DNA from: Candidatus Kerfeldbacteria bacterium
GTDB lineage: Bacteria > Patescibacteriota > Patescibacteriia > PEXW01
DNA length: 11,809 nucleotides
Assembly (NCBI GenBank): GCA_903867845.1
Contig: CAIPSZ010000054.1
Span: 1 to 11,809 of the forward strand
Direction of reading: 5' to 3'
Part shown: positions 1 through 6,673 of the stretch, piece by piece
Position numbering within the stretch: the first letter of the stretch is position 1
Layout: each line of letters starts with the position of its first letter
Program-made: the position numbers and the translations under genes
The notes under the pieces: generated by a model
The model's database searches: none
Seen by the model: only the letters and a program-made list of their open reading frames with translations
What the model was told of the DNA's origin: nothing

Positions 1-29
1 CGGAGATTTGTCAATGGCTACACCTGGCA

Positions 30-2228
30 CTAGAACCGAGTTCGACGCAACAGTAACGAGTTACTCACGACGGACACGCTCGAGAGTGCCATTGCCAGCC
101 CAGCGAGCTCTGGACGTAAGGTGAGGCCGATACCAGCAAAGACACCGGCTGCAATGGGAATACCCGCAACGTTATACGCAAGTGCCCAGAAGAGATTTTG
201 GACAATCTTCCGGAAGGTCTTTCGGGCTAAGGTAATGGCGCGGACAACGTCCATGAGGTCGTCGCGCACGAGGACAATTTGCCCAGTTTCTAAAGCGACA
301 TCGGTCCCACTGCCAATGGCAATACCAAGCTCGGCTTGGGCAAGTGCCGGTGCGTCATTCACACCGTCACCGACGAACGCCACGCGTTTACCACTCGCTT
401 GCAAAACTTTGACTGTAGCTGACTTATCTTGTGGTAGGACTTGCGCCCGTACTTCCTGAATACCGACCTGATTCGCGATTGCCTTTGCCGTGCGCTCGTT
501 GTCGCCGGTTATCATCACCGAGTGGATGCCAATCTTCGTCAAGGCTTCTATGGCCTGCTTGGACGTCGGCTTGACCGTGTCGGCCACCGCAATGATGCCA
601 GCAAATGTACCATCAACGGCTACAAGCATTGCAGTCTTGCCTTGGTGCTCAAGATTTTCTATATCTGACCCGTGATTGCGCAGATTGACGTGTGTATCTT
701 CCATGAGCGCACGGTTGCCGAGAAGCAACTTCTTTCCATCAACCATTGCCGACACACCTTTCCCGCTAATGCTTTGAAAATCCTGCGGGTCGGGCAAAAC
801 GAGCTTCTTCTCCTTTACAGTGTTCACAATCGCCGCGGCAAGCGGGTGCTCGGAACGCTGCTCCACTGCAGCGCCGAGCTGCAGGAGCGCGTCTTGGGCG
901 AGTGCCGAGTTAAAAGAAACGACGTCCGTCACCACGGGCTTGCCGTGGGTGAGTGTTCCGGTCTTGTCGAAAACTACCACATCGATCTTCCGTGCGGCCT
1001 CGAGTGCTTCCCCGCCTTTGATGAGAATCCCCTTCTGCGCGCCCAAACCCGTGCCAGTGATGATCGCCGTCGGCGTGGCCAGGCCGAGCGCGCACGGGCA
1101 AGCAATGACCAGTACGGCCACGAACTTCAGCAAGCTCTCGACAAAGGTGGCGTGCCCCAAGAAGAACCAGCTCATGAAGGTAATGAGCGCAATAGTAATG
1201 ACCGTCGGGACGAAGTACGCAGACACACGGTCGGCAAAGCGCTGGATAGGCGCCTTACTCGCCTGCGCCTGCTCGACGAGTTTTATGATACCCGCGAGCA
1301 GCGTCTCGGAACCGACGTTCGTCGCCGTAAAGGTGAAGCTGCCGCTGCCGTTGATCGTGCTGCCAATCACGGTAGCACCCGCTTGCTTTTCTACGGGCAG
1401 GCTCTCGCCCGTTACCATGCTCTCATCCACGCTGCTGTGGCCATCGAGCACCTTCCCATCCACGGGCACTTTCTGGCCAGGCTTCACGCGCACCACATCA
1501 CCAGCTACGACTTGCTCAATGGGAATTTCCATTTCCTGCCCATTGCGGACGACAATGGCAGTCTTGGCTTGCAGTTGCATCAAACTACGAATGGCTTCAC
1601 TCGCCTTCCCCTTCGCCCGCGCTTCCAGCCACTTTCCTAAGAGGACGAAGGTGATGAGGATCGCACCGATTTCGTAGTACAGCTCCCCCTTCACCAGTCC
1701 GACGGTAACGAGCAACGAGTAGAGGAACGCTGCACCCGTGCCAATGGCAATGAGCGTATCCATGGTTGCCGTGCGGGTTCGCAATCCTGCCCAAAAGCCA
1801 AGGAAGAACTGCTGCCCGCACCACGTCATGACTGGCAAAGTGAGAAGTAGCTGGATCCATGAACGGCCTGGAAGGTTGCCAATGGCCGGGACCAGGTACA
1901 TGCCCATGCTGAGCGTAACGACGCCAAGCGAAAGCACGAGGGCAACAAACAATTTGCGTTTCGTCGCTGCTTCGTCTTCATCGTGGTGCATGCGCTCTCT
2001 CGCATCGCTGCCAGCGTTCAGTTCCTCTACCCCGTAGCCAACCTTTCGCACGGCTGCTTCGAGCACGCGAACATCAACAAGCGCTGCATCGTACTCGACG
2101 TGCGCGCGCTCAGTTGCAACATTCACACTCGCCTTGGACACGCCCTTCTGCTTGCGCAACGTTAGCTCAATGAGCTGGCTGCAACTGGCACAGTGCATCC
2201 CGCGGAGTGAGAGGTCGCAGGTTGCCAT
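30..2228 (-). CDS. copA: Cu+-exporting P1B-type ATPase (CopA)
   Basis: This 732-aa copper-translocating ATPase exports Cu+ across the cytoplasmic membrane using ATP. What is seen: one N-terminal HMA domain with GMHCASC (C13, C16); the actuator TGES at 273-276; the membrane metal site CPC (377-379); the phosphorylation site DKTGT (D421); the class-defining HP dipeptide (461-462); TGDN (574-577); GDGVND (620-625); and the late membrane motifs YN (685-686) and MxxSS (713-717). CPC plus YN plus MxxSS is the Cu+ (P1B-1) signature. The length is normal for a single-HMA CopA, and a His/Asp/Glu stretch (about 80-87) links HMA to the first helix. It is the last gene of a four-gene copper operon; its ATG lies 3 nt after the preceding stop, so coupled translation is likely. 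The stop codon is 29 nt from the left edge. Silver may also be transported; the direction of transport is inferred from the family. Confidence 0.96.
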   Translation of the reverse strand: MATCDLSLRGMHCASCSQLIELTLRKQKGVSKASVNVATERAHVEYDAALVDVRVLEAAVRKVGYGVEELNAGSDARERMHHDEDEAATKRKLFVALVLSLGVVTLSMGMYLVPAIGNLPGRSWIQLLLTLPVMTWCGQQFFLGFWAGLRTRTATMDTLIAIGTGAAFLYSLLVTVGLVKGELYYEIGAILITFVLLGKWLEARAKGKASEAIRSLMQLQAKTAIVVRNGQEMEIPIEQVVAGDVVRVKPGQKVPVDGKVLDGHSSVDESMVTGESLPVEKQAGATVIGSTINGSGSFTFTATNVGSETLLAGIIKLVEQAQASKAPIQRFADRVSAYFVPTVITIALITFMSWFFLGHATFVESLLKFVAVLVIACPCALGLATPTAIITGTGLGAQKGILIKGGEALEAARKIDVVVFDKTGTLTHGKPVVTDVVSFNSALAQDALLQLGAAVEQRSEHPLAAAIVNTVKEKKLVLPDPQDFQSISGKGVSAMVDGKKLLLGNRALMEDTHVNLRNHGSDIENLEHQGKTAMLVAVDGTFAGIIAVADTVKPTSKQAIEALTKIGIHSVMITGDNERTAKAIANQVGIQEVRAQVLPQDKSATVKVLQASGKRVAFVGDGVNDAPALAQAELGIAIGSGTDVALETGQIVLVRDDLMDVVRAITLARKTFRKIVQNLFWALAYNVAGIPIAAGVFAGIGLTLRPELAGLAMALSSVSVVSNSLLLRRTRF

Positions 2229-2231
2229 GAC

Positions 2232-3608
2232 CTAGGATTGCGTTACGGTAAAACTCCCGCGGTACATGCCCATGCTACAGCTGAACGCGTACGTACCCGG
2301 TTTCGTTGGAGTGAAGGATATCGTAGTCGTATCTTCGTTCACCTGCTGGCTGATCCCCAGGGTCGGCACTTCCAGAACCGAGCGGCACCCACCTGCATGC
2401 CCAGCTCCCGAGACTTCCCAGCGCACTGGCTGGTTCGCCCGAACGGCAAAAGTGGCAGGCTCGTAACCAGCCACGGTGTAACTCGTCTTCACCACTTGCA
2501 CGCCATCATCCACGACGACGTTTGGGTCGTGCGCTTGGACCGTCGACGGCGATTTCCAAAATGCGAACGAGAGCGGATGGCCGGTGAGCGTTAGGCCATT
2601 ACTGATGTTGAGGAGTCCGAGCAGGATAACTGCCGCACCCGCAAGCTGGAAGAAGAACTGACCAGCCTTGCCCTTGAGCACGTTGGTTGCCCAGCCGAGG
2701 GCGAGGAGCGCTGGAGCAGTGCCCAGCGCGAACGCGAGCATGGTCAGCCCGCCGGTAACGGCGCTGCCGGTGGTGAGCACGTAGAGCTGCAACGCTTGTG
2801 TGAAACCGCACGGCAGGAAAAACGTGAGGGCACCGAAAGCAAAAGGCGCTGCCCAACTCCCGGTTGAACTCCCCGACACAATTCGACGGCTGAAGATTTT
2901 TGGCACGCGCGGGATGAGCCGCTTGAGCCAGACTGAGGCAAGGTGCAGCATATCCAGACCCACGATGAACATGTAGAGGGCGGCAACTATGGTTATCATT
3001 CCCATGACCAGTGGTGACGGTTGCAGCGCTTTCCCAAGCAGGGCGATGAGCGCGCCGAACACCGTGTACCCGACGATACGGCCGAGCACGAACGTGCTCA
3101 CCGGAATCATCCGGGCGCGGCCCTGCAGGTTTGGGTAGCGCTCGCGCACGCTCGCAACGACCGAGAGCATGAGCCCGCCAGATACCGCCAGGCAGGAGCT
3201 ACTTGCCGCAACCAAACCCAAGCCGAACAGTGCGAAGAATCCAGTGGTTACCCCAACGCTCCCGCCGGTGTTGAGCAAGCCGAGCCGACCGAGAGTAAAA
3301 CCAATGAGCAGGACGATGATAAAACTCCCCGCAACCTGGCGCCACTGAATAGTCTCGCGGGAAGTTGGCTGGATGACTCCAGAAACGACCCCGTACCCGT
3401 GTGGGGTGATGGCGGATGCAATTTGGTCTGGATTGGGCACCTGTTTCGCATCGCAAACCACGCGCACCCGATTGCGGTCGGCGTTCGCCTGCACCTGGCT
3501 CACCCCCGGGATTTCGAGGAGGGATTGCTCAACGAGCAGCTCGCAGCTGCGGCAGTGCATGCCGGTGGTCTGGACGTCGAGGATGCATTGATTCGCTCTG
3601 GCACGCAT
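2232..3608 (-). CDS. HMA / DsbD-like membrane / cupredoxin triple-domain copper protein
   Basis: This 458-aa membrane protein has three parts. Residues 8-77 are an HMA domain with GMHCRSC (C19, C22). Residues 92-335 hold about seven transmembrane segments of the DsbD_2/TauE-SafE-like type, with two lone membrane cysteines (SSSC139 and LPC267GFTQ) placed like the redox pair of DsbD/CcdA proteins. Residues about 365-458 are a cupredoxin-like domain with likely ligands H404, C408, C444 and M446/M448 (FSCSMGMYRG). It probably passes Cu+ or reducing power across the membrane; the exact reaction is unknown. The open frame runs on to an ATG at 3710, but that would add 34 low-complexity residues inside the upstream gene. 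The chosen ATG begins one base after the upstream stop (TAG-C-ATG) and has GGAG 11 nt ahead. Annotation pipelines often call this type 'sulfite exporter TauE/SafE family', which says little here. Confidence 0.88.
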   Translation of the reverse strand: MRARANQCILDVQTTGMHCRSCELLVEQSLLEIPGVSQVQANADRNRVRVVCDAKQVPNPDQIASAITPHGYGVVSGVIQPTSRETIQWRQVAGSFIIVLLIGFTLGRLGLLNTGGSVGVTTGFFALFGLGLVAASSSCLAVSGGLMLSVVASVRERYPNLQGRARMIPVSTFVLGRIVGYTVFGALIALLGKALQPSPLVMGMITIVAALYMFIVGLDMLHLASVWLKRLIPRVPKIFSRRIVSGSSTGSWAAPFAFGALTFFLPCGFTQALQLYVLTTGSAVTGGLTMLAFALGTAPALLALGWATNVLKGKAGQFFFQLAGAAVILLGLLNISNGLTLTGHPLSFAFWKSPSTVQAHDPNVVVDDGVQVVKTSYTVAGYEPATFAVRANQPVRWEVSGAGHAGGCRSVLEVPTLGISQQVNEDTTTISFTPTKPGTYAFSCSMGMYRGSFTVTQS

Positions 3609-3609
3609 G

Positions 3610-4566
3610 CTACTTACAACTCCGTGGCGTGGAGAGTAGCCCGCACGTTTGCTGCGCTGACTGGAGCATGCGATCGTGCTCCGCTTGGCACATGGTGAGG
3701 TGTGCTTCAATTTTTGGAACCGAATGCCGGCCGTACGCCGCCTGGACTGCTCGTGGGGTTAGACTCACCGTGGCAATGGTGACGAGGATAGCCACGATGC
3801 TGAAGCAAACCGCCGAGCGTGAGGCGCTACGGAAGTGTGGGTTCACGAGACGTTCCACGCGTGCGTCCAGCGGGCTGAATCCCGCGCTCGCCACTGGTGG
3901 GCGCACGAGACGCACGAGGGCGAAGCCGAGCGTTCGCTGATCGGTTACGTGTTCGTCAGCTTCAATTTCTGACTCCGCAATGTAGGCACTCTGCAGGTGT
4001 TGTCGGAGTGCGCGAAAGGGCAACCAATTAAGCGCAAGGGAGAGAGCGAGTCGCCGGAGCGGTTCGCGCTGTGCCACGTGGTGCGCCTCATGTTCGAAAA
4101 CCGCGTGGAGTTCTTGAGCGGAAAGTGCCGCGAGTGCGCCTGTAGAAATCGTGACCATTGGCTGGACCAGCCCCGTAGTCATGGCAAATGGCCGTTCATT
4201 GTGAATAACGATGACTCGTACAGTCCGCAACCCAGCTGCGCTCGCAAGGTTACGAACTGTGCTGGGTGTAGGCTGCACACTGCCAACGTGCGCGCGTTGC
4301 TGACGGAACATGTGAATACTTACGTACGCCATCCACACGGCCATACCCACGATGAACACTGCCGTAATTATGGTAATGGTAATTTGCGTCCTGGTGAGGT
4401 CTGCCCAAGCCACGGCACAGGCGTAGGCAATTGCATGGGTGGTCTCGCCTAGGGTGCTCATGACGTGTGGCAGCCAAGCACGCACAAGGAACGCAACACT
4501 CACCAGCAAGAGCGCACTGCCACCGAGAATTGCGGTAAGGGTACGCGTGCTCTTCATACTACGCAT
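3610..4566 (-). CDS. M56-family (BlaR1/MecR1-like) membrane metalloprotease
   Basis: This is a 318-aa membrane zinc protease. What is seen: two N-terminal transmembrane segments (about 11-30 and 63-83); a cytoplasmic protease domain with HEAHH (HExxH; H159, E160, H163), a downstream NWLPF element and the third-ligand motif ESEIEAD (E200 likely); a third helix (about 252-270); and a 48-residue tail. M56 proteins such as BlaR1 inactivate BlaI-family repressors on signal. A BlaI-type gene directly precedes this one, so the pairing fits. The penicillin-binding sensor domain of BlaR1 is absent. The short tail carries C293, C308, C316, H281, H289, H297, M292 and M300, suggesting a metal-responsive sensor (inference). 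Start: either the ATG at 4566 (8-nt overlap with the repressor gene) or the ATG at 4557 (1 nt after its stop). Neither has an SD, so the choice is open. Confidence 0.86.
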   Translation of the reverse strand: MRSMKSTRTLTAILGGSALLLVSVAFLVRAWLPHVMSTLGETTHAIAYACAVAWADLTRTQITITIITAVFIVGMAVWMAYVSIHMFRQQRAHVGSVQPTPSTVRNLASAAGLRTVRVIVIHNERPFAMTTGLVQPMVTISTGALAALSAQELHAVFEHEAHHVAQREPLRRLALSLALNWLPFRALRQHLQSAYIAESEIEADEHVTDQRTLGFALVRLVRPPVASAGFSPLDARVERLVNPHFRSASRSAVCFSIVAILVTIATVSLTPRAVQAAYGRHSVPKIEAHLTMCQAEHDRMLQSAQQTCGLLSTPRSCK

Positions 4567-4927
4567 GCAGTTTACGCTTGAGCTTTTCTAAACGCTTTGG
4601 GTCCACGTCATCCAGCGCATCCACGAAGTGCGCGAGAGCGACATTGCCAAAACCATGAACGAGATCGTCCACAGTCTTGCGAACGGTTTGCTGGACGAAC
4701 TGCTCCTTTGCTACGGCGGGCTCGTACTGGAACGCGTTATCCACCAGCTTGCGCTTCAGCATCCCCTTCTCGTGCAGACGCTGCATGACGGTCATGACCG
4801 TCGTGTACGCACTGCCTCGATCCAGCGTACGCAAAACCTCCCGCACGCAAATGGGGTGCTTGGCCCACACGACTTCCATAATTGCGGTCTCCAGCTCGCC
4901 GAAACCAGGAATAGTGCGTTTTGCCAT
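4559..4927 (-). CDS. BlaI/MecI/CopY-family winged-helix repressor
   Basis: This 122-aa DNA-binding repressor has full family length. Residues 5-70 form the winged helix, with the recognition-helix signature AYTTVMTVMQRLHEKG (40-55). Residues 75-122 form the dimerisation helices. The stretch ALAHFVDAL (97-105) aligns with the region where BlaI and MecI are cut by their partner protease, giving a possible site near H100-F101 (inference). It lacks the C-terminal CxC copper-binding motif of enterococcal CopY, so it probably does not sense copper itself and depends on the M56 protease encoded just downstream. It is the first gene of the operon. Its promoter at 4961-4988 overlaps two palindromes that look like its own operator, so autorepression is likely. 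No SD is visible close to the ATG; an AGGA lies 22 nt upstream. Confidence 0.92.
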   Translation of the reverse strand: MAKRTIPGFGELETAIMEVVWAKHPICVREVLRTLDRGSAYTTVMTVMQRLHEKGMLKRKLVDNAFQYEPAVAKEQFVQQTVRKTVDDLVHGFGNVALAHFVDALDDVDPKRLEKLKRKLHA

Positions 4928-4941
4928 ACGTTCGCAGTAAT

Positions 4942-4970
4942 GTAGGAGTTCCTACTACGCAGTGTAGCAG
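4942..4970. promoter_or_regulatory. Overlapping inverted repeats, probable BlaI/CopY-type operator
   Basis: Two palindromes share the bases 4952-4955. GTAGGA-GT-TCCTAC (4942-4955) is a 6-bp perfect inverted repeat. CTACTAC-GCAGT-GTAGCAG (4952-4970) matches at 6 of 7 pairs. The TACTAC/GTAG content resembles the TACA/TGTA-type operators of BlaI, MecI and CopY. They cover the -10 and predicted start of the copper operon, where bound repressor would block transcription. Confidence 0.55.
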
Positions 4971-4988
4971 GAATAGCGCGTGCGTCAA
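4961..4988 (-). promoter_or_regulatory. Copper-operon promoter, sigma-70-like with extended -10
   Basis: On the minus strand the -35 is TTGACG (4983-4988), the spacer is 16 nt and the -10 is TACACT (4961-4966), preceded by TGC (an extended -10). The predicted start is near 4954, giving a leader of about 27 nt to the repressor ATG. The promoter fills most of the 67-bp gap after the AMP phosphorylase stop, and the -35 lies only 12 nt beyond that gene's end. Confidence 0.6.
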
Positions 4989-4994
4989 ATTCCC

Positions 4995-6500
4995 CTACCG
5001 CCGGCTCACCGTGTACACTTGCACGCGGTTGAGCACGCTCTCTGCGAGCTTGAGCCGGCTGGTAGTCCGCGCGTAGCAGGTGTACAGAATCTCTCCCTTC
5101 ATCACATGGTCACCCAAGCGCTTCCGTAAGTGCAAACCGCCTTGCTTGTCATCGGGCGCGCCAAGCGAACGCGCGAGCTCATCAATGGAACGGTTGTTCA
5201 CGCTAGAAATGCTCCCGCCATGCTTGGCGACCACGCGTAACCGCTTTGCTCCCAGGGTAACGTCTTCGGAATCGAGGTTTGGATTACCCCCTTGGCTCCG
5301 AATAATCCCCTGCATGGAGCGCCAGGCTTTTCCAGAAATGAGTTGATCACGGGCAATGCTGGCGCCGACGCCTTGCTTCGCCATGCCAATGAGCTCAATG
5401 AGCATGCCCGCGAGCTTCACGGCTTTTTCCTCCAAGTCTTTCGGTCGGTACTCCTTCTGCTGCATGACGCGGAGCACATCTCGTGCTTCCAGGGCTGGCC
5501 CAATCCCCTGCCCAATTGGCTGCTTCGCCTCGATCATCGCCACCTTCACTTTCATCTTGAACCGACGACCGAGGTACCGGAACTTCGCCGCCAAGCGCTG
5601 CGCCGTACCGAGGTCAGGAATCTTCGTGTACTTCCCGTAGGGCATGTCGATGACCAGGTGCGTGACGCCCATCGCTACCTTCTTCGCCATAATTGAGACG
5701 ATCATCTTGGAGTATGGCTCGAGCGAGAGCGGCCGGGACACTTTGATAATACGATCATCAGCTGGAGCAAGGGCTAAGCCACCGCCCCACACCATGCACG
5801 CGTGATTCTTCTTTACAATTGCCCGAATTTTCGCGACGGGGAAGGTAACATTTGCGAGCACTTCCATGGTGTCTGCGGTCCCGGACGGGCTCGTAATGGC
5901 GCGCGACGACGTCTTTGGGATAGTCACGCCCAGGCTCGCCATTATGGGGACGACGATCATGGTGGTGCGGTTACCGGCAATGCCACCGACGGAGTGCTTG
6001 TCAGCAACGATCTTACTACCAAAGCGAAGCTGCTCACCTGTCTGCGCAATGGCTTTGGTGAGGTAGTAGAGCTCGTCATTAGTGTACTCGTGGACGAAGC
6101 TGGACGCGGCGAAGTACGTGAGCTCCGTCGTCCCAAACTTATTTGCAACGATATCCCGAATAATGGCAAAAATCTCGGCTTCGGAAAGGTGTTTGCCCAG
6201 GAGCTTCTTCTTTAACGCCTCAATGGAATCGGGGCGAGCTAGTGGTTCGACGGTTACGGGTTGGTGGGGGCCAATGCCACTCTCCCGCCATACCTCGCGG
6301 AACAAACCAATTTCACCAGGACGAACCCGACGGTGGGTGAGATCGGCTTGAACGATCACTTTCTTCCCTCCGGCTTGCAGGAGCAACCGGTCACCCGCGT
6401 GTATCCCGAAGTTCGCGCCGTCTTCATTCCGAAGCACGACAACGTACGGCTGACCGCCCGTACTCAAATCGAATCGTTTCGCGCGCAGGACAAATGCCAT
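4995..6500 (-). CDS. deoA: AMP phosphorylase (archaeal-type DeoA, thymidine phosphorylase superfamily)
   Basis: This 501-aa nucleoside phosphorylase belongs to the archaeal AMP phosphorylase group. Those enzymes cleave AMP (also CMP and UMP) with phosphate to give ribose 1,5-bisphosphate and the free base. With ribose-1,5-bisphosphate isomerase and form III RuBisCO, neither of which is in this window, this would be the CPR/archaeal nucleotide salvage route. Residues 1-84 are the extra N-terminal barrel domain that ordinary bacterial thymidine phosphorylases lack. Next come the phosphate/nucleoside site DKHSVGGIAGNRTT (167-180), SSRAITSPSGTADTMEVL (198-215), and the C-terminal alpha/beta domain. 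The length matches the family (about 500 aa, against about 440 for classical DeoA). It is a single gene between the redox group and the copper operon. No SD precedes the ATG; an extended -10 ends 6 nt upstream, so a leaderless mRNA is possible. Confidence 0.92.
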   Translation of the reverse strand: MAFVLRAKRFDLSTGGQPYVVVLRNEDGANFGIHAGDRLLLQAGGKKVIVQADLTHRRVRPGEIGLFREVWRESGIGPHQPVTVEPLARPDSIEALKKKLLGKHLSEAEIFAIIRDIVANKFGTTELTYFAASSFVHEYTNDELYYLTKAIAQTGEQLRFGSKIVADKHSVGGIAGNRTTMIVVPIMASLGVTIPKTSSRAITSPSGTADTMEVLANVTFPVAKIRAIVKKNHACMVWGGGLALAPADDRIIKVSRPLSLEPYSKMIVSIMAKKVAMGVTHLVIDMPYGKYTKIPDLGTAQRLAAKFRYLGRRFKMKVKVAMIEAKQPIGQGIGPALEARDVLRVMQQKEYRPKDLEEKAVKLAGMLIELIGMAKQGVGASIARDQLISGKAWRSMQGIIRSQGGNPNLDSEDVTLGAKRLRVVAKHGGSISSVNNRSIDELARSLGAPDDKQGGLHLRKRLGDHVMKGEILYTCYARTTSRLKLAESVLNRVQVYTVSRR

Positions 6501-6506
6501 ACCGGT

Positions 6507-6515
6507 AGTATAGCA
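6507..6515 (-). promoter_or_regulatory. Extended -10 promoter of the AMP phosphorylase gene, probably leaderless
   Basis: On the minus strand the sequence reads TGC-TATACT followed by ACCGGT and then the ATG. The -10 hexamer is 5 of 6 to consensus and has the TGn extension. Normal spacing puts +1 on the A of the start codon. No -35 consensus is seen; that region is occupied by the large inverted repeat at 6516-6543. The copper-operon promoter has the near-identical element TGC-TACACT. Confidence 0.5.
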
Positions 6516-6543
6516 AGGACCTCACGACACGTCGTGAGGTCCT
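6516..6543 (-). terminator. Strong GC-rich inverted repeat after the mini-protein gene (terminator or operator)
   Basis: AGGACCTCACGAC (6516-6528) and GTCGTGAGGTCCT (6531-6543) are perfectly complementary over 13 bp with a 2-nt centre; folded as RNA this gives a stem of about 12 bp with a 4-nt loop. It lies 14 nt past the mini-protein stop, where a terminator would be expected, but the following minus-strand bases (TTGCTATACT) contain no real U-tract. Its base abuts the extended -10 of the next gene, so it could instead be an operator. The type assignment is therefore tentative. Confidence 0.45.
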
Positions 6544-6557
6544 GGATGTTGTTCGTA

Positions 6558-6635
6558 CTAACCTTCACAGTCGCAACCCTCAACATTACACTTCGTACCG
6601 ACTTCGTGTTCGTGGCCGCAATTTGTACATGCCAT
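6558..6635 (-). CDS. 25-aa Cys/His-rich mini-protein, metallothionein- or zinc-ribbon-like
   Basis: This very small gene has strong translation signals. It has five Cys and two His in 25 residues, patterned C3-x2-C6-x-H8-x-H10-x5-C16-x4-C21-x-C23, and it begins MACTNCGHEHEV. Seven potential metal ligands in so short a chain point to Zn, Cu or Fe binding (inference). A full GGAGG (6643-6647) sits 7 nt before the ATG, within AAAGGAGGTGG, the strongest SD in the left half of the window. It starts 38 nt after the stop of the cupredoxin lipoprotein gene and is followed by a large hairpin, so it looks like the last gene of the ferredoxin-SOD-cupredoxin group. It matches no named family that I recognise. 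Function is unknown; metal buffering, metal delivery to SOD or cupredoxin, and a small regulatory zinc ribbon are all possible. Confidence 0.75.
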   Translation of the reverse strand: MACTNCGHEHEVGTKCNVEGCDCEG

Positions 6636-6642
6636 GCTGCCA

Positions 6643-6647
6643 CCTCC
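6643..6647 (-). promoter_or_regulatory. Strong ribosome binding site of the mini-protein gene
   Basis: GGAGG on the minus strand, 7 nt before the ATG. It is the main evidence that this very short frame is a real gene, because most neighbouring genes have no recognisable SD. Confidence 0.8.
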
Positions 6648-6673
6648 TTTCGTTAGCAACAGAGTGGGAGAAA

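Noticed and set aside
9..14. TTGACA on the minus strand near the left edge
   Set aside because: It could be the -35 of a gene beyond the window, but the -10 would be outside, so it cannot be supported.
672..1640. Long open frame (322 codons) on the plus strand inside copA
   Set aside because: It lies fully antisense to copA, whose every P-type ATPase motif is intact. Its translation has no recognisable domain and an unusual His/Arg-rich composition.
3609..3710. Upstream ATG at 3710 for the HMA-DsbD-cupredoxin gene
   Set aside because: It would add 34 low-complexity residues overlapping the M56 protease end. The ATG at 3608 fits one base after the stop with GGAG upstream and begins just before the HMA domain.
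3610..4927. Beta-lactam resistance regulation by the BlaI/M56 pair
   Set aside because: There is no penicillin-binding sensor domain and no beta-lactamase gene. The downstream genes are for copper handling.
6507..6518. Copper-operator-like match (AGTATAGCA) upstream of the AMP phosphorylase gene
   Set aside because: The similarity to 4961-4969 is explained by both promoters having a TGCTAYACT extended -10. It is not independent evidence for an operator.
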